A stretch of DNA of 43,674 bases from Alkalihalobacillus sp. YIM B00296 (GCF_020179385.1 NZ_JAIBLJ010000031.1:1-43674); one strand, 5' to 3'; numbered from the stretch's first letter, positions 33,416 through 42,466 are shown. Notes: generated from the letters alone by a model not told the origin. Made by a program: numbers and translations.

Positions 33416-34180
33416 TTATAAATCTGCATCCCGATTACAGTCTTTTGAATAAACGTATGACAATTTTTCTCGACCTACTGCATAAGTTGCCTGGGGTACG
33501 TATGGACCCATGAATATATAATCCCCTTTTTTAACTGGAATCCATTCGTTATCCAAATTGTATACCCCTTCACCCGATAACAAATAAGCGCCGTGTTCCT
33601 GTACATGAGTCTCAATAAAAGGATGGCTTCCTGCCGGATCGAAGGTAAGGATATGGAAATTCATATCAAAGTTTAAATCTGTCGGCAAAAGATCTTTTAA
33701 GTGAACATTCTCCATATCATCATAAATCTCGCCTTCGATATCATTTGAGTTACCTGAGACCACCCAGGGCTGATGACCTTTAAGTGGCTTATATTTTTGC
33801 TTGTATAAAAACAGCCTTGAATCATTATCCTGTAAATTTTCCAAATACATCTTTCTGCTTGGCGGGCAATAGAGATATCCGCCATCTTCGAGAACAAATT
33901 CCTCATCTTGCGTAGATGCTTTGACTTTCCCTTCCAATACATATACAAAAGTTTCTATGTTTTCTTGTCCGCCAAAACCTTTAGTATTCTTTCCTCCTTC
34001 ATGCATTGTTACTACGTAGTCAACGAAACTGGCTCCTAATTTTGGTGATGCTAAAATAGAAATATCACAATTCTCAAATCCCGGCACAACATTGTTTACC
34101 AGACCTTCTGGTGCGATAAGCGCAAACTTTCCATGTTTTATAATCGACCTGCTTGATAGTAAATCGGTAGGATAGCCCAC
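33416..34180 (-). CDS. allE: (S)-ureidoglycine aminohydrolase (bicupin)
   Basis: 254 residues with AAAAGGAGAG before the ATG. Two cupin domains; the C-terminal one carries the metal-site string HPFIETHVQEHGAYLLSG of AllE/YlbA proteins (Glu, His, Gln, His). It converts ureidoglycine, the product of AllC, to ureidoglycolate and ammonia with Mn2+, preventing spontaneous decay to the wrong isomer. It is the second gene after the TIM-barrel enzyme (65-base gap) and ends at a strong terminator. Confidence in the family is high; the function fits the AllB and AllC genes nearby. Confidence 0.9.
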   Translation of the reverse strand: MGYPTDLLSSRSIIKHGKFALIAPEGLVNNVVPGFENCDISILASPKLGASFVDYVVTMHEGGKNTKGFGGQENIETFVYVLEGKVKASTQDEEFVLEDGGYLYCPPSRKMYLENLQDNDSRLFLYKQKYKPLKGHQPWVVSGNSNDIEGEIYDDMENVHLKDLLPTDLNFDMNFHILTFDPAGSHPFIETHVQEHGAYLLSGEGVYNLDNEWIPVKKGDYIFMGPYVPQATYAVGREKLSYVYSKDCNRDADL

Positions 34181-34245
34181 ATGAATCTCTCCTTTTTGAT
34201 TTTATAGTTGATTTATACCCAAGTGCGATTTAACCTTTCAACCGC

Positions 34246-35079
34246 TCAATGATTCTTTACAGGCTTTGATAGATTGAAAACTGCATCCAAATTACGTGAA
34301 TACGTACTAATACAACGTTCCAGACAATATGTATATGGATAATGAGGTGTAGCTATGGCATATCCCTTATAAGGTATTTCACGTAAAGCATTCATTATCA
34401 CAGGCCAGTTGATGTCCCCCTCAAGAATGGAAACAAAGTCTCCGACTGCTTCCCGATAATCCTTGAGATGTACAGCTACTATACGATCGCCTAACAAGCG
34501 TACAAAATGTTCCGGGTGTCCGGTTACTGCTGCGTTTGCGTTGTCGAAGTACGCCTTTACGGCAGAATGATTGATTTCATCCAGAAAACGTACGAACTCC
34601 AGTGGACTTGGCAAGAATTTGTTGCAAACATTCTCGATTGCGATCGTTACGCCGTTGGCGGATGCTTCGGGAGCGAGGCGTTCCAGTGATTCCTTTGCCA
34701 TGTTATATGCAATTTCATAAGGCACATCTGGAGTAATGACCCCCGGGACAATTTGTATCACTTTCGTCCCCATCTCACCGGCCAACTCTATCATTTTCAA
34801 GGCGATCTCTTCTCCTTCTTTACGCAAATTCACATCACCAGAGGAGAGTGCATAATGATTGAATAAGCTTGTTGACATGGAAGCAATCTCCAAACCAAAA
34901 TCTTCGACCTTTTTGGCAAGAGCCCTTGCTTCGGTCCTGGTTGTATCCGGAGTAAGATCTCCTCCTATTTCGCGGAAGTTGAGCTCGACACCTTCAAACC
35001 CCGCTTTTCCGGCTTCCTTCAGAAATTTTTCCGTATCCCAAGTTGGAATAAATGTGGCATCACTAAGACCCTTTTTCAT
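34246..35079 (-). CDS. TIM-barrel sugar-phosphate isomerase/epimerase-like protein
   Basis: 277 residues, ATG (35077-35079) eight bases after GGAGGG. AP-endonuclease-2/xylose-isomerase-like barrel: FEGVELNFRE, MGTKVIQIVPG, ANGVTIAIENVCNK, VKAYFDNANAAVTG and RIVAVHLKDYR supply the expected Glu, Asp and His metal ligands. The last Glu that these enzymes usually carry near the end of the barrel is not obvious (KGYAIATPHYPY), which may mean altered chemistry. It is first in the operon with allE. Members include hydroxypyruvate isomerase and pentulose-phosphate epimerases; the context suggests handling of a glyoxylate- or ureidoglycolate-derived intermediate, but that is only inference. Confidence 0.7.
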   Translation of the reverse strand: MKKGLSDATFIPTWDTEKFLKEAGKAGFEGVELNFREIGGDLTPDTTRTEARALAKKVEDFGLEIASMSTSLFNHYALSSGDVNLRKEGEEIALKMIELAGEMGTKVIQIVPGVITPDVPYEIAYNMAKESLERLAPEASANGVTIAIENVCNKFLPSPLEFVRFLDEINHSAVKAYFDNANAAVTGHPEHFVRLLGDRIVAVHLKDYREAVGDFVSILEGDINWPVIMNALREIPYKGYAIATPHYPYTYCLERCISTYSRNLDAVFNLSKPVKNH

Positions 35080-35303
35080 CAAAACATCCCTCCGTTAGTC
35101 TTTAATAGAAAACAAAATTGTTTGAATATGATGTTTGCCTTATTTGCTAAACTGATAGAAATTCGCCTTTAATTTTTTCTAATTATTCCCTCGCAATACT
35201 TTTTATCTAGAGATTTTATATTGTCGTGGCCTATCAGTAAGTTATAGGTTATGTAAATCTCTCCTTTCCTCGACCTATCAAACTACAAAAATCTATAATA
35301 AAT

Positions 35304-36696
35304 CACTAGTGTTGCATAAATAACATTGGAAAATTCAATCTATTCACTTTCATGGTTCAGAGCCAAAAAGGTAAACACTCCAATAAAGATGGCTCCATCC
35401 ATTTGGTTTTTATTTACAATTAGACATTTGCGACAGAAACCGTTTTTTGTTAAGGGACGACTTTCCCTTTGATTTTTCGAATCCAGATGTGTGCTGGCTT
35501 CCAAAGTGCTGCTTTTAATAAACGGCTAATTTGTAGGGTTTTGCGTTTACTATTTGTTTCAAGTTGCACGAGCACATGCAAACAATACACGATAAGTGCG
35601 ATCAATACTTGATTATGAACGCCCATTCGCTATGTCCATAGAACTTTTTAATATTCAAATGTTGCTTGATTTATTTGAAAAATAGCTCTATCGCCCAACG
35701 TGATTTGTACATCTCTGAGATTTCTTCGGCATCTAAGTCAAAACGGTTGGTGATGAGTCGGAGTTCATTCCCTTTTGAATCGATCACTTTTAGTAAGCGA
35801 AAGATATTTTCAGCACGATTTTGCGTTGTGCCAATCAACACCATTTGGTTCGTTATGACATCGGAGTCCTCTGGTAGTTTGAACGCTTCTAATTCGCGAA
35901 TGACCGCGTTTTTACGCAGTCTTGATAGGAAAAAGAAGCCCTCATCTGTCATGCGATCAAAACGTTCGTAATCCAGGTAGCCAAGGTCAAAGACGTACAT
36001 GTATTCTTTATCGTCTACCATGACTTCAAGCTGACTACGATCATGTTCATTCGCATGGGTAAGGACAGCTTTTCAGGGTATGATGCTCCTTTTCCCATGA
36101 ACATTAGGCGTAAATGTAGATTCACGCCAGCCTTGGTTTTACGGAATTCAGCCCATTTGTGATTCGTCAAATTGAGTGGCAATGTACTTGAATCAATGAT
36201 TTTCAAAGGCATCGTGATTTTTGCATGGTTCGTCTTCAATTGAATTTGAACGACTAAATCTAGAAATAGCTGTTGGAAGAAGTCTGGATTGATTGTATTA
36301 AGTCGTCGTGACAGCTGTGAAACACGAATTGAATCTAGGTTCGCACCGATTTGAAGCTGGTCAAAAAGACAATCGCTCTGCGCATGTTTTCCGTTTCGTG
36401 CAGCTGCGTAAAAAGCAGTAACTTTAAAAATGAATCAGTCGTAAGTTTTTTCGAATAATGATCTAATTTCATCGTTTTCACGTTCTCTTCAAATAATTGA
36501 AGATTTATCGGTGAAAACCATTGTCCAAATGACGTTTTTCGTGTAATCTTGTCCATGTGTTTGGTCCTTTTTTAATGGATTTGGACGGGATACCACCTGA
36601 CTTATCCATTATAAAGGACTTTTTCTTTGACAAAATTAAATTATTGAAGATTTTGAGTATTTTTATAATTAAGTTTTGTTTAATGCAACACTAGTG
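35304..36696 (-). mobile_element. IS4-family insertion sequence with perfect 9-bp target duplication
   Basis: The terminal inverted repeats begin CACTAGTGTTGCAT on both ends (35304 onward; complement ending at 36696). The direct repeat ATAATAAAT flanks it at 35295-35303 and 36697-36705, the 9-bp duplication typical of IS4 elements. Length 1,393 bp. Inserted between the TIM-barrel gene and tatC. Its transposase is broken. Confidence 0.92.
35450..36556 (-). pseudogene. IS4-family transposase, multiply disrupted
   Basis: From ATG 36554-36556 (MDKITRKTSFGQWFSPIN) the protein is spread over at least three frames: N-terminal part (36335-36556), the first catalytic Asp region KIIDSSTLPLNLTNHKWAEF (36015-36239), and DLGYLDYERFD...RLITNRFD..EISEMYKSRWAIELFFK (35671-36021). 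The Y-x2-R-x3-E-x6-K signature of IS4 enzymes is complete except that the Trp codon after FFK is a TAA. The frame then continues IKQHLNIKKFYGHSEWA, shifts again, and ends in IRKIKGKVVP at 35450. Not functional by itself. Confidence 0.88.
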
Positions 36697-36853
36697 ATAA
36701 TAAATATGAAATTTATTTTACTAACATTATAGTTATCTTTTATTAATAAATCATTGTTAGTTTTGAACAAAATATTTTTTGTTCATTATATAAAGTGGAT
36801 AGAAAACTGATCTTTCCTATGCTATTTGTAAGAGGTAAAGGAAACCTACCCGG

Positions 36854-37675
36854 ATGGGGAAATCACACGATATAGGCCTGGGGTTGAAGCGAATCGGTCG
36901 TCGGAAGTGGGGGTCCTTGTTGATGGCCAATCCTCAACTGTTCGCATTTATAACAAAACTTGTCGCGCGCGCCCTTAGAAAACGCCTCATCTGGATCCTG
37001 CTGGTGTTTGTTCTATCCCTATTATCTGGTTTTCTCATGGCAGAACCCGTCTTGCAATCAATCAAAGCAGCTCCCATCTCGCAGAAGATTGAGTGGAACG
37101 TATTTGCGATTGGTGATGCGTTCCATGTCTATTTAAAGATCTCGTTTGTCATCGCGTTAGCCGTTACCACTCCTTTTGCCATGTATCAGGTCTGGAAATT
37201 CGTCTCGCCGGGATTGAGCCGAATGGAACAAAGGGTGACGCTCCTTTATATCCCCTTTGTTTTTTTCCTTTTCATAACCGGGATTCTCTTCAGTTATTTT
37301 TTGATTTTCCCGGCGGTCTTTCAATTTATGACCTCCTTCTCAGAGCGAATCGGAGCCTCAGAAGTCTATGGGATCAATCAGTACTTTTCATTCATGTTTC
37401 GCTTGATCCTCCCGATCGGGGTGGTTTTTGAACTACCCCTAATCATCATGTTTTCCACCCACCTGGAGCTCATAACACCGTTAAAATTAAAAACATCTAG
37501 AAAATACGCGTATATCTTCCTGTTGATCCTGGCGGCGATGATCACACCGCCCGATATCGTATCACATGTCCTGGTGACAACCCCTTTGATTCTTTTGTAT
37601 GAGGTCAGTATTGTTTGTTCGAACATGGTATTTTTAAAGAAACAGAGTTATAAAACTACAAATCTTCCATCCTAG
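36854..37675 (+). CDS. tatC: TatC-like twin-arginine translocase subunit, atypical N-terminus
   Basis: 273 residues with six membrane helices. TatC blocks are clear: FAIGDAFHVYLKISFVIALAVTTPFAMYQVWKFVSPGLSRMEQR (with the conserved Glu of the signal-binding loop), FPAVFQFMTSF, INQYFSFMFRLILPIGVVFELPLIIMF and MITPPDIVSHVLVTTPLILLYE. The N-terminal motif HLxELRxRL, however, reads LVARALRKRL, so the cytoplasmic Glu that contacts the twin-arginine motif in E. coli TatC (Glu15) is Ala. The N-terminus is also longer than usual, and Met24 (MANPQ) is a possible alternative start. No tatA is adjacent. Either a diverged specialised TatC or one losing function. Confidence 0.8.
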   Translation: MGKSHDIGLGLKRIGRRKWGSLLMANPQLFAFITKLVARALRKRLIWILLVFVLSLLSGFLMAEPVLQSIKAAPISQKIEWNVFAIGDAFHVYLKISFVIALAVTTPFAMYQVWKFVSPGLSRMEQRVTLLYIPFVFFLFITGILFSYFLIFPAVFQFMTSFSERIGASEVYGINQYFSFMFRLILPIGVVFELPLIIMFSTHLELITPLKLKTSRKYAYIFLLILAAMITPPDIVSHVLVTTPLILLYEVSIVCSNMVFLKKQSYKTTNLPS

Positions 37676-37890
37676 TTACGTATATTTGCTGGATTGGTCC
37701 GGTGCCTTTGTATATTTTATACAGGAACAAGGGTGTGACAGCTTTTTCTGTCCCTTCTGGTAGTTTCACCAATTTTCGGATCATACCAGACACCCTTGCA
37801 ATTGGCTATGCTTCTTTCCAAGTTATCATACCGAAACACCTTATGACATGATATAATTCATTTAATAGTATTATTGAAGGGCTTGATAGG

Positions 37891-38134
37891 ATGAACAAGG
37901 TCCTACAACAAATATTGCAGGGAATCAATGAGTTAAAAGGAGAAGTTAGTACATTAAAAGGAGAAATAACAGACAGCAAAGACCAACAGGCTCAGGACAT
38001 GCAAAAGATTGACACCAGGTTAAAGGCAATGAATGAACGATTTGGATTCTTTTAAATTTGATACGGACTTTATTGTTCAAAAACAAGCACAACAGGAAAT
38101 GGAATATAGAATTAATAAACGACTGGAATCCTAA
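37891..38134 (+). pseudogene. Short coiled-coil protein, frameshifted
   Basis: Frame one from ATG 37891 gives 54 residues (NKVLQQILQGINELKGEVST ... DTRLKAMNERFGFF), a heptad-rich coiled coil. The next frame takes over at the same place: NDLDSFKFDTDFIVQKQAQQ, then EMEYRINKRLES to a stop at 38132-38134. Joined, they resemble the small bacillar coiled-coil proteins that end in INKRLE(S/A). A one-base change near 38043 would restore about 80 residues. A short natural 54-residue protein cannot be excluded. Confidence 0.5.
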
Positions 38135-38971
38135 TAGGAGGGTTCCTTTTTTTTTGCGATTATTCGTTCCTTCAAAAAATAATGATAGGAAGTTCCATCC
38201 ATTATCAATAAGGTGTGTTCATAATGAGACCATCATAGATAAGACCTATTTTTGGAGAGACTTAGTTAAATGAGAAAGAGAAAAAGCACCCTGTAGTCTT
38301 ACTAAAACAAATTGGCATGAGCCCGGCCAATCGAACTGATAAGAGTCATTTTTTATACGTTTCTAATTGATAGGGACCTGTTCTCATTTTAATAAGGTCT
38401 CTATTCAAAACCGAACTAATGTAAATTGAAAGACCTATACATGGTAGTAGAACTCCCCAGTACTCCATTCGAAGGAAAAACAACTTATGACGAGGCTGCC
38501 ATACAACATCCTCTTCCATATCTTTATAATATACACTTTTTTGGGTTTACTATTATGAAAGAATTTTCTCAGGAGATAGGAAATATAGCCATTCAGAAAA
38601 AACAGAAATATTATACTCAAGTTAGTTAAATATACCGAAGGAAAATCAATCAAAGACCATAACGATATAAAAGATAAATTAACCAGAGCGAGAATCGGTA
38701 AAAGTATAACTCCCCCATCCCGTCCAAAGGATCACTTTCATCAACTCCTCAATAAATTTTTTTCAGTTCTTACGCTATAGGAAGTCACTGAATCTCAAAG
38801 CTGAAACTCATATGAATATAAGCTAAACTACTTTTGCTTGAAGGTTGTAGCAATAAGACCCTCAAACTTATTCCCTATTATTTTCCATGCATAATAAATT
38901 GATTTTGTAAAATACTTAATATTGAAGGTACATAACAACCTTTAAAACATCATAGAAGGAGGGAAAGGAAT
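38135..38971. other. Region without a confident gene
   Basis: About 840 bases between the coiled-coil remnant and the SASP gene. Short overlapping frames occur at 38426-38629 (+) and 38435-38653 (-), neither with a ribosome binding site. From about 38600 a + frame reads RNIILKLVKYTEGKSIKDHN and then DIKDKLTRARIGKSITPPSR to a stop near 38780, which looks like a protein C-terminus but has no start and is not recognised. Confidence 0.45.
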
Positions 38972-39169
38972 ATGGCACAAAGAAACAATAATCAATTATT
39001 AGTCCAAGGTGCTCAAGCTGCAATCGATCAAATGAAGTCTGAAATCGCAAGTGAGTTTGGTGTCCAACTCGGACCAGACACAGCTTCTCGACAAAATGGA
39101 TCTGTCGGTGGAGAGATTACGAAGCGTCTCGTTCAAATGGCACAGCAACAAATGGGCGGAACCAGATAA
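38972..39169 (+). CDS. Alpha/beta-type small acid-soluble spore protein (SASP)
   Basis: 65 residues, GAAGGAGGGAAAGG before the ATG. The sequence around [20 protein letters not shown] and [15 protein letters not shown] carries both signatures of alpha/beta-type SASPs, including the GPR protease cleavage region (EIA-SEFGV). It coats spore DNA, protecting it from UV and chemical damage, and is degraded on germination. Expected to be transcribed by sigma-G in the forespore. Followed by its own terminator; no operon partners. Confidence 0.96.
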   Translation: MAQRNNNQLLVQGAQAAIDQMKSEIASEFGVQLGPDTASRQNGSVGGEITKRLVQMAQQQMGGTR

Positions 39170-39180
39170 GCAACCGTTAT

Positions 39181-39211
39181 AAAACACTCAGTCTTTTAAA
39201 CTGAGTGTTTT
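39181..39211 (+). terminator. Intrinsic terminator of the SASP gene
   Basis: AAAACACTCAGT and ACTGAGTGTTTT pair around CTTTTAA, followed by a T/A-rich tail. Confidence 0.9.
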
Positions 39212-39271
39212 ATATTTATAAACAATAATTAAAGGTATTTACTATTTTTTATCGATGCATGGTATGAAACG

Positions 39272-39540
39272 TCATAGTGTATTATTTGCGAGTATTTCTT
39301 TTATTAAAAATAACAATAGTGAAGGTGACTCAGATGATAAACTTTCCTTTTCTGAAGGATCGATTAGCCATTCAGCAGGTAAACAACCATGGCTCCCATT
39401 AGGTAATTCAACTACATAGTGTAATCCATTTTTCATTTGGCGATGACCCAAAACGATAAAGTCTTGTTCATGTAACGGATGTGCAGGAAAATCTAAAATA
39501 AATTCTTTTGACGAAATATACGTATTACGTGTCCTTTTGT
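39272..39540 (-). pseudogene. DUF5372-like remnant
   Basis: An open minus-strand frame of about 89 codons with no start codon at its beginning reads FILDFPAHPLHEQDFIVLGH and then LHYVVELPNGSHGCLPAEWL IDPS. The HPLH-x-Q-x-F ... G..CLPAEWL pattern resembles the small DUF5372 proteins that accompany some transposons. With the start lost it is probably a fragment. Not seen by length-limited ORF callers that require a start. Confidence 0.45.
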
Positions 39541-39583
39541 CCTAGGGGCGGAAAAACACACTTAGCATATCTAGGCTAGTTTA

Positions 39584-39838
39584 TTAATCACTTCCAGTAA
39601 TTAATAAATCATCCTCCACCCTTGCCAATATTGTATTACCGTTTACTTGCTGGTTCTCTAACACTTCCAAGGAAACGATTTTTCCGCTAGTACCTATCTT
39701 TACTTCCATCAAGAACCCGTCGTTTTTCCTTATTACAAATAACTTTTCCCATTCATAAACGTAACTATTTTTTTGAATTAACACTTTTTCAATTCTACCA
39801 CTACAAGGACTGTAAACCGCTTCAATACATTCTTTCAC
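39584..39838 (-). CDS. Stand-alone biotin/lipoyl-like domain protein
   Basis: 84 residues from a GTG seven bases after GAGAGGG. It looks like a single lipoyl/biotinyl-type hammerhead: AVYSPCSGRIEKVLIQKNSYVYEWEKLFVIRK, EVKIGTSGKIVSLEVLENQQVNGNTILARV. The lysine-bearing EMKM/DKA tip expected for biotin or lipoate attachment is not present; the central turn reads GTSGK. It may therefore be a non-modified lipoyl-like domain. A decayed paralogue lies at 40362-40606, with a dead glutamate dehydrogenase piece between. Confidence 0.6.
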   Translation of the reverse strand: MKECIEAVYSPCSGRIEKVLIQKNSYVYEWEKLFVIRKNDGFLMEVKIGTSGKIVSLEVLENQQVNGNTILARVEDDLLITGSD

Positions 39839-39916
39839 TGTTTACCCTCTCTCTAACTATTTTTTAAAAAGATTCAAAGATTTGACTTCGATTAACTACA
39901 AAAGACCTTGACATTT

Positions 39917-40174
39917 TCATACCCATCCCCGGAAACGAGAGATTTCCGCCATTTTTCGTATACTGGCCATATAATCAGCTAACCTCATATTAACATGGTG
40001 TGTTTGTGATGTTTCAATAATGTTCTTAAATGAATCAATGATGACTTTTCGTAATCTAGCAACTACCTTTTAACCTTAATTATTTTATACCCATTCAAAG
40101 TAAGAAACTATTACCCCACCCGAACTCAAGTACATCAGACGGGTTAGAGTCATGTTATTCCCAAGATTTTCACC
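39917..40174 (-). pseudogene. Glutamate dehydrogenase (GudB/RocG-type) C-terminal remnant
   Basis: The minus strand ends with NMRLADYMASIRKMAEISRF RGWV and a stop, the very conserved C-terminus of hexameric NAD-glutamate dehydrogenases of bacilli. Upstream it reads SSGGVIVSYFEWV, then stop-N-N-stop-G-stop where the family has QNNQGYYW, and a frameshift before VVARLRKVIIDSFKNIIETS. So two CAA codons have become TAA and a third stop is present. Only about 80 of about 425 codons can be recognised. Confidence 0.8.
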
Positions 40175-40361
40175 TCATTATCCTTAACGGACATCCATTA
40201 TCGTTGTCCTAATGATTGTTTATAGAATTCTTACATATGGTAAACCATTCCTTTTCTTCTTCCACAGGGTTATTACCGAACTATAGAAAGAAACAAATAA
40301 ATACCAAAGATTCAATTAATTTTTAATCAGAAAATATTTAAATCCCATACCTCGCCCTCAC

Positions 40362-40606
40362 TATATATGTTTTAACAGCAAAACTCCTGCTACACTATTA
40401 CCATATTCATCGATAGCCGGCCCATAAATGCCCATACCGCATTCATACATGCCTTTTTCTACATTTCTTTCATTTTTCCGTTATATTTTTTAATTAAGTT
40501 CAACTTTTCCCACTCGTAGACGTAAATTTGTTGTCTCAGTCAAAACCTTTTCGATTGTACCATAGCATGGACTGTAAACGGTTACACAATGTCCTGCATT
40601 TTTCAC
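40362..40606 (-). pseudogene. Decayed paralogue of the lipoyl-like domain gene
   Basis: Starting at a GTG (40604-40606) it reads TVYSPCYGTIEKVLTETTN, shifts to IYVYEWEKLNLIKKYNGK, meets a stop, and after another shift gives YGNSVAGVLLLKHI. This parallels the intact gene at 39584-39838 block by block (VYSPC.G.IEKVL, YVYEWEKL, V.G..L). At least two frame changes and one stop. Confidence 0.65.
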
Positions 40607-40653
40607 CCTTCTTTCTCCACCGTGTTTTTTGTTTTTCGTGTCCATTGGCCATC

Positions 40654-41196
40654 TTAATTCGTCATAACTACTTCACGATTATTTTGCCAAGAGTATTTTA
40701 CCTGCAACGTTTCTGCCAGCTTTTTGCTGTCTATTCTTCGTAAGTTTCGGTTACCTGCCCGGACGATAGATTCTTTATGGAGAAGCATTTCTTCAGGTGT
40801 TTCTGGAGTAATTTTAGGAACATTGGTAGGACGACCTTCATTATCAATTGCAACAAATGTCAGAAAAGATGTTGCGCAAATCTTCCGTTCAGCAGTCAAC
40901 AAATCTTCCGCCATAACTTTCACAAATACTTCCATAGACGTTTTATTCGTACCCGTTACAAAGGCTTCCAAACAAACTTCTTGATCCAATTTAACTGGAG
41001 AAAGAAAATCGATAGAATCTGTAGAAGCCGTTACTACACGACATTGTGAATGCTTCATAGCCGATAAAGCCGCTACATCATCAATATGTGCCATAAGCCT
41101 TCCACCATATAATGTGCCATGACAATTTGTGTCTGGTGGGAGAACATGACTTGATTTAATAGTACGAGATTCCCAAACATATCTAAAATCCGTCAT
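40654..41196 (-). CDS. Acyl-CoA thioesterase (hotdog fold, YkhA/BACH-like)
   Basis: 180 residues, ATG preceded by CGGAGGGGC. A single hotdog domain of the BFIT/BACH group: SHVLPPDTNCHGTLYGGRLMAHIDDVAALSA carries the Asn and Asp of the active site, followed by RVVTASTDSIDFLSPVKLDQEV and ICATSFLTFVAID. These enzymes hydrolyse acyl-CoA to free acid and CoA in the cytoplasm. The length equals that of B. subtilis YkhA. It stands alone, next to decayed genes; no operon is seen. Confidence 0.88.
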   Translation of the reverse strand: MTDFRYVWESRTIKSSHVLPPDTNCHGTLYGGRLMAHIDDVAALSAMKHSQCRVVTASTDSIDFLSPVKLDQEVCLEAFVTGTNKTSMEVFVKVMAEDLLTAERKICATSFLTFVAIDNEGRPTNVPKITPETPEEMLLHKESIVRAGNRNLRRIDSKKLAETLQVKYSWQNNREVVMTN

Positions 41197-42196
41197 TTAT
41201 TAGCCCCTCCGAAATAACAAACATTTATAATTACCCGCTTTCCTTATAATTGTTATAATATACCAATTATTTTGACGTAATCCCGCTTTTAATATAAAAT
41301 TACAAACGCATTATTTTAATCATTCATGGATAGATGAATGCAACACTGTGTACTAGCAAGTGGCGTTTGCTAGTATACAGAACATTTTGATTAAAGTGTT
41401 TCTTCGCTTTTCCAATTTCACCCATTACCCGCAAAAGTGAGATACTTTTACTAGTGCACCTCCCCAATTTTTGATCGTTTTAAATCCGACTTAACGTTAA
41501 TCAATCGTTACATTTCCCACCTCCTATCAATGTCCCTAATACAACTTCTTAATGCCTGTTAGTGTATCACATTTATTTAAATAGTACATACATAATAATG
41601 TACATCTCTATTTATGTTGTAATATTGTATAGAAATACTCCATTTTACGCAACATATTTTTATTAAATAGTTGGGCGATTTATAAAATTTAAATATTTTC
41701 TGACCATCACCTTGAATTGTCCAATCAGACCCCTAAATTAAGTTACTTAAATCTTGCAATTTTCGTAGAAATCCCTAAGAAACGACACACTGGTGCATAT
41801 CAGCTCCTAATTTTAAAGCCTTCAAGAAATCAACGAGTGGTTTTTACGTTAGAACCATTACCTTGTTCGACTTCCTTGAACATATTTCGAGCCGAATAAA
41901 AATATTTTACTTTGTCCCCGTCTTTACTTCCAAAGGGTGAATTTCCCCACTCGGCCTTCTTTCTTACCAATTCCGATATACTTTATGATCTTGATGTAGC
42001 TTATCCGATTACAGAGCCCTTGTAGGTGTTTACGTCTTCATAGTTACCAACCGCTTCGTGTAACGCTATGATCCTAACTTTAAAAGTCACTAATCGTTTA
42101 TTGCAAACTTTGTACCAAAAGATTTATTTGATCATTAGAGATACCGCGGACACGATGATTTGGTCAAAGGCTTCAGTGATAGACAAACTTCTATAA
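41197..42196. other. Region without a confident gene
   Basis: About 1 kb of AT-rich DNA. It contains a long inverted repeat (41346-41379) and short broken frames on both strands (for example minus 41849-41990, reading ISELVRKKAEWGNSPFGSKD), none with a start and ribosome binding site. The right part (from about 42119) is in frame with the zinc-ribbon remnant. Confidence 0.45.
41346..41379. repeat. 14-bp inverted repeat
   Basis: CTGTGTACTAGCAA and TTGCTAGTATACAG pair at 13 of 14 positions plus one G-T, around a 7-base loop. No T-run, so more likely an element end or operator than a terminator. Confidence 0.5.
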
Positions 42197-42466
42197 GTTG
42201 ATATTCCGGATAAGGCGGTTAAGACATGTCCTAGATGCAATAACGATGAGATCAGTATTGAATCAAATTATTGTAAGATATGTGGCACTTACATAATTAA
42301 TAAGTGTTCAGGATTTAATCGTAATGAAGGTGATAGATTAAAAGAAAATATCAAGTGGCATACTCATCTTGGCGGATGTGGAGAACGATTAGATCTCAAT
42401 GCAAGGTATTGTCATAAGTATGGATCAACTTCAACCTTTCTTGAGGATGGGATATTGAACGATTAG
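42197..42466 (+). pseudogene. Phage-type double zinc-ribbon protein, truncated
   Basis: A + frame of 89 codons opens right after a TAA (42194-42196) and ends at TAG 42464. It reads DIPDKAVKTCPRCNNDEI, then NYCKICGTYIINKCSG, then GGCGERLDLNARYCHKYGS. Two CxxC pairs form one ribbon; in the second ribbon the final CxxC is CHKY, so a zinc ligand is lost. Before the stop the same frame continues as RDTADTMIWSKASVIDKLL, so a nonsense mutation probably divides a longer protein. Such proteins occur beside integrases of temperate phages of bacilli. Confidence 0.55.

Noticed and set aside
38058-38273. 71-codon + strand ORF
   Set aside because: Overlaps the second frame of the coiled-coil remnant and has no ribosome binding site.
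41717-41899. 60-codon + strand ORF
   Set aside because: No ribosome binding site and no recognisable motif; probably chance.
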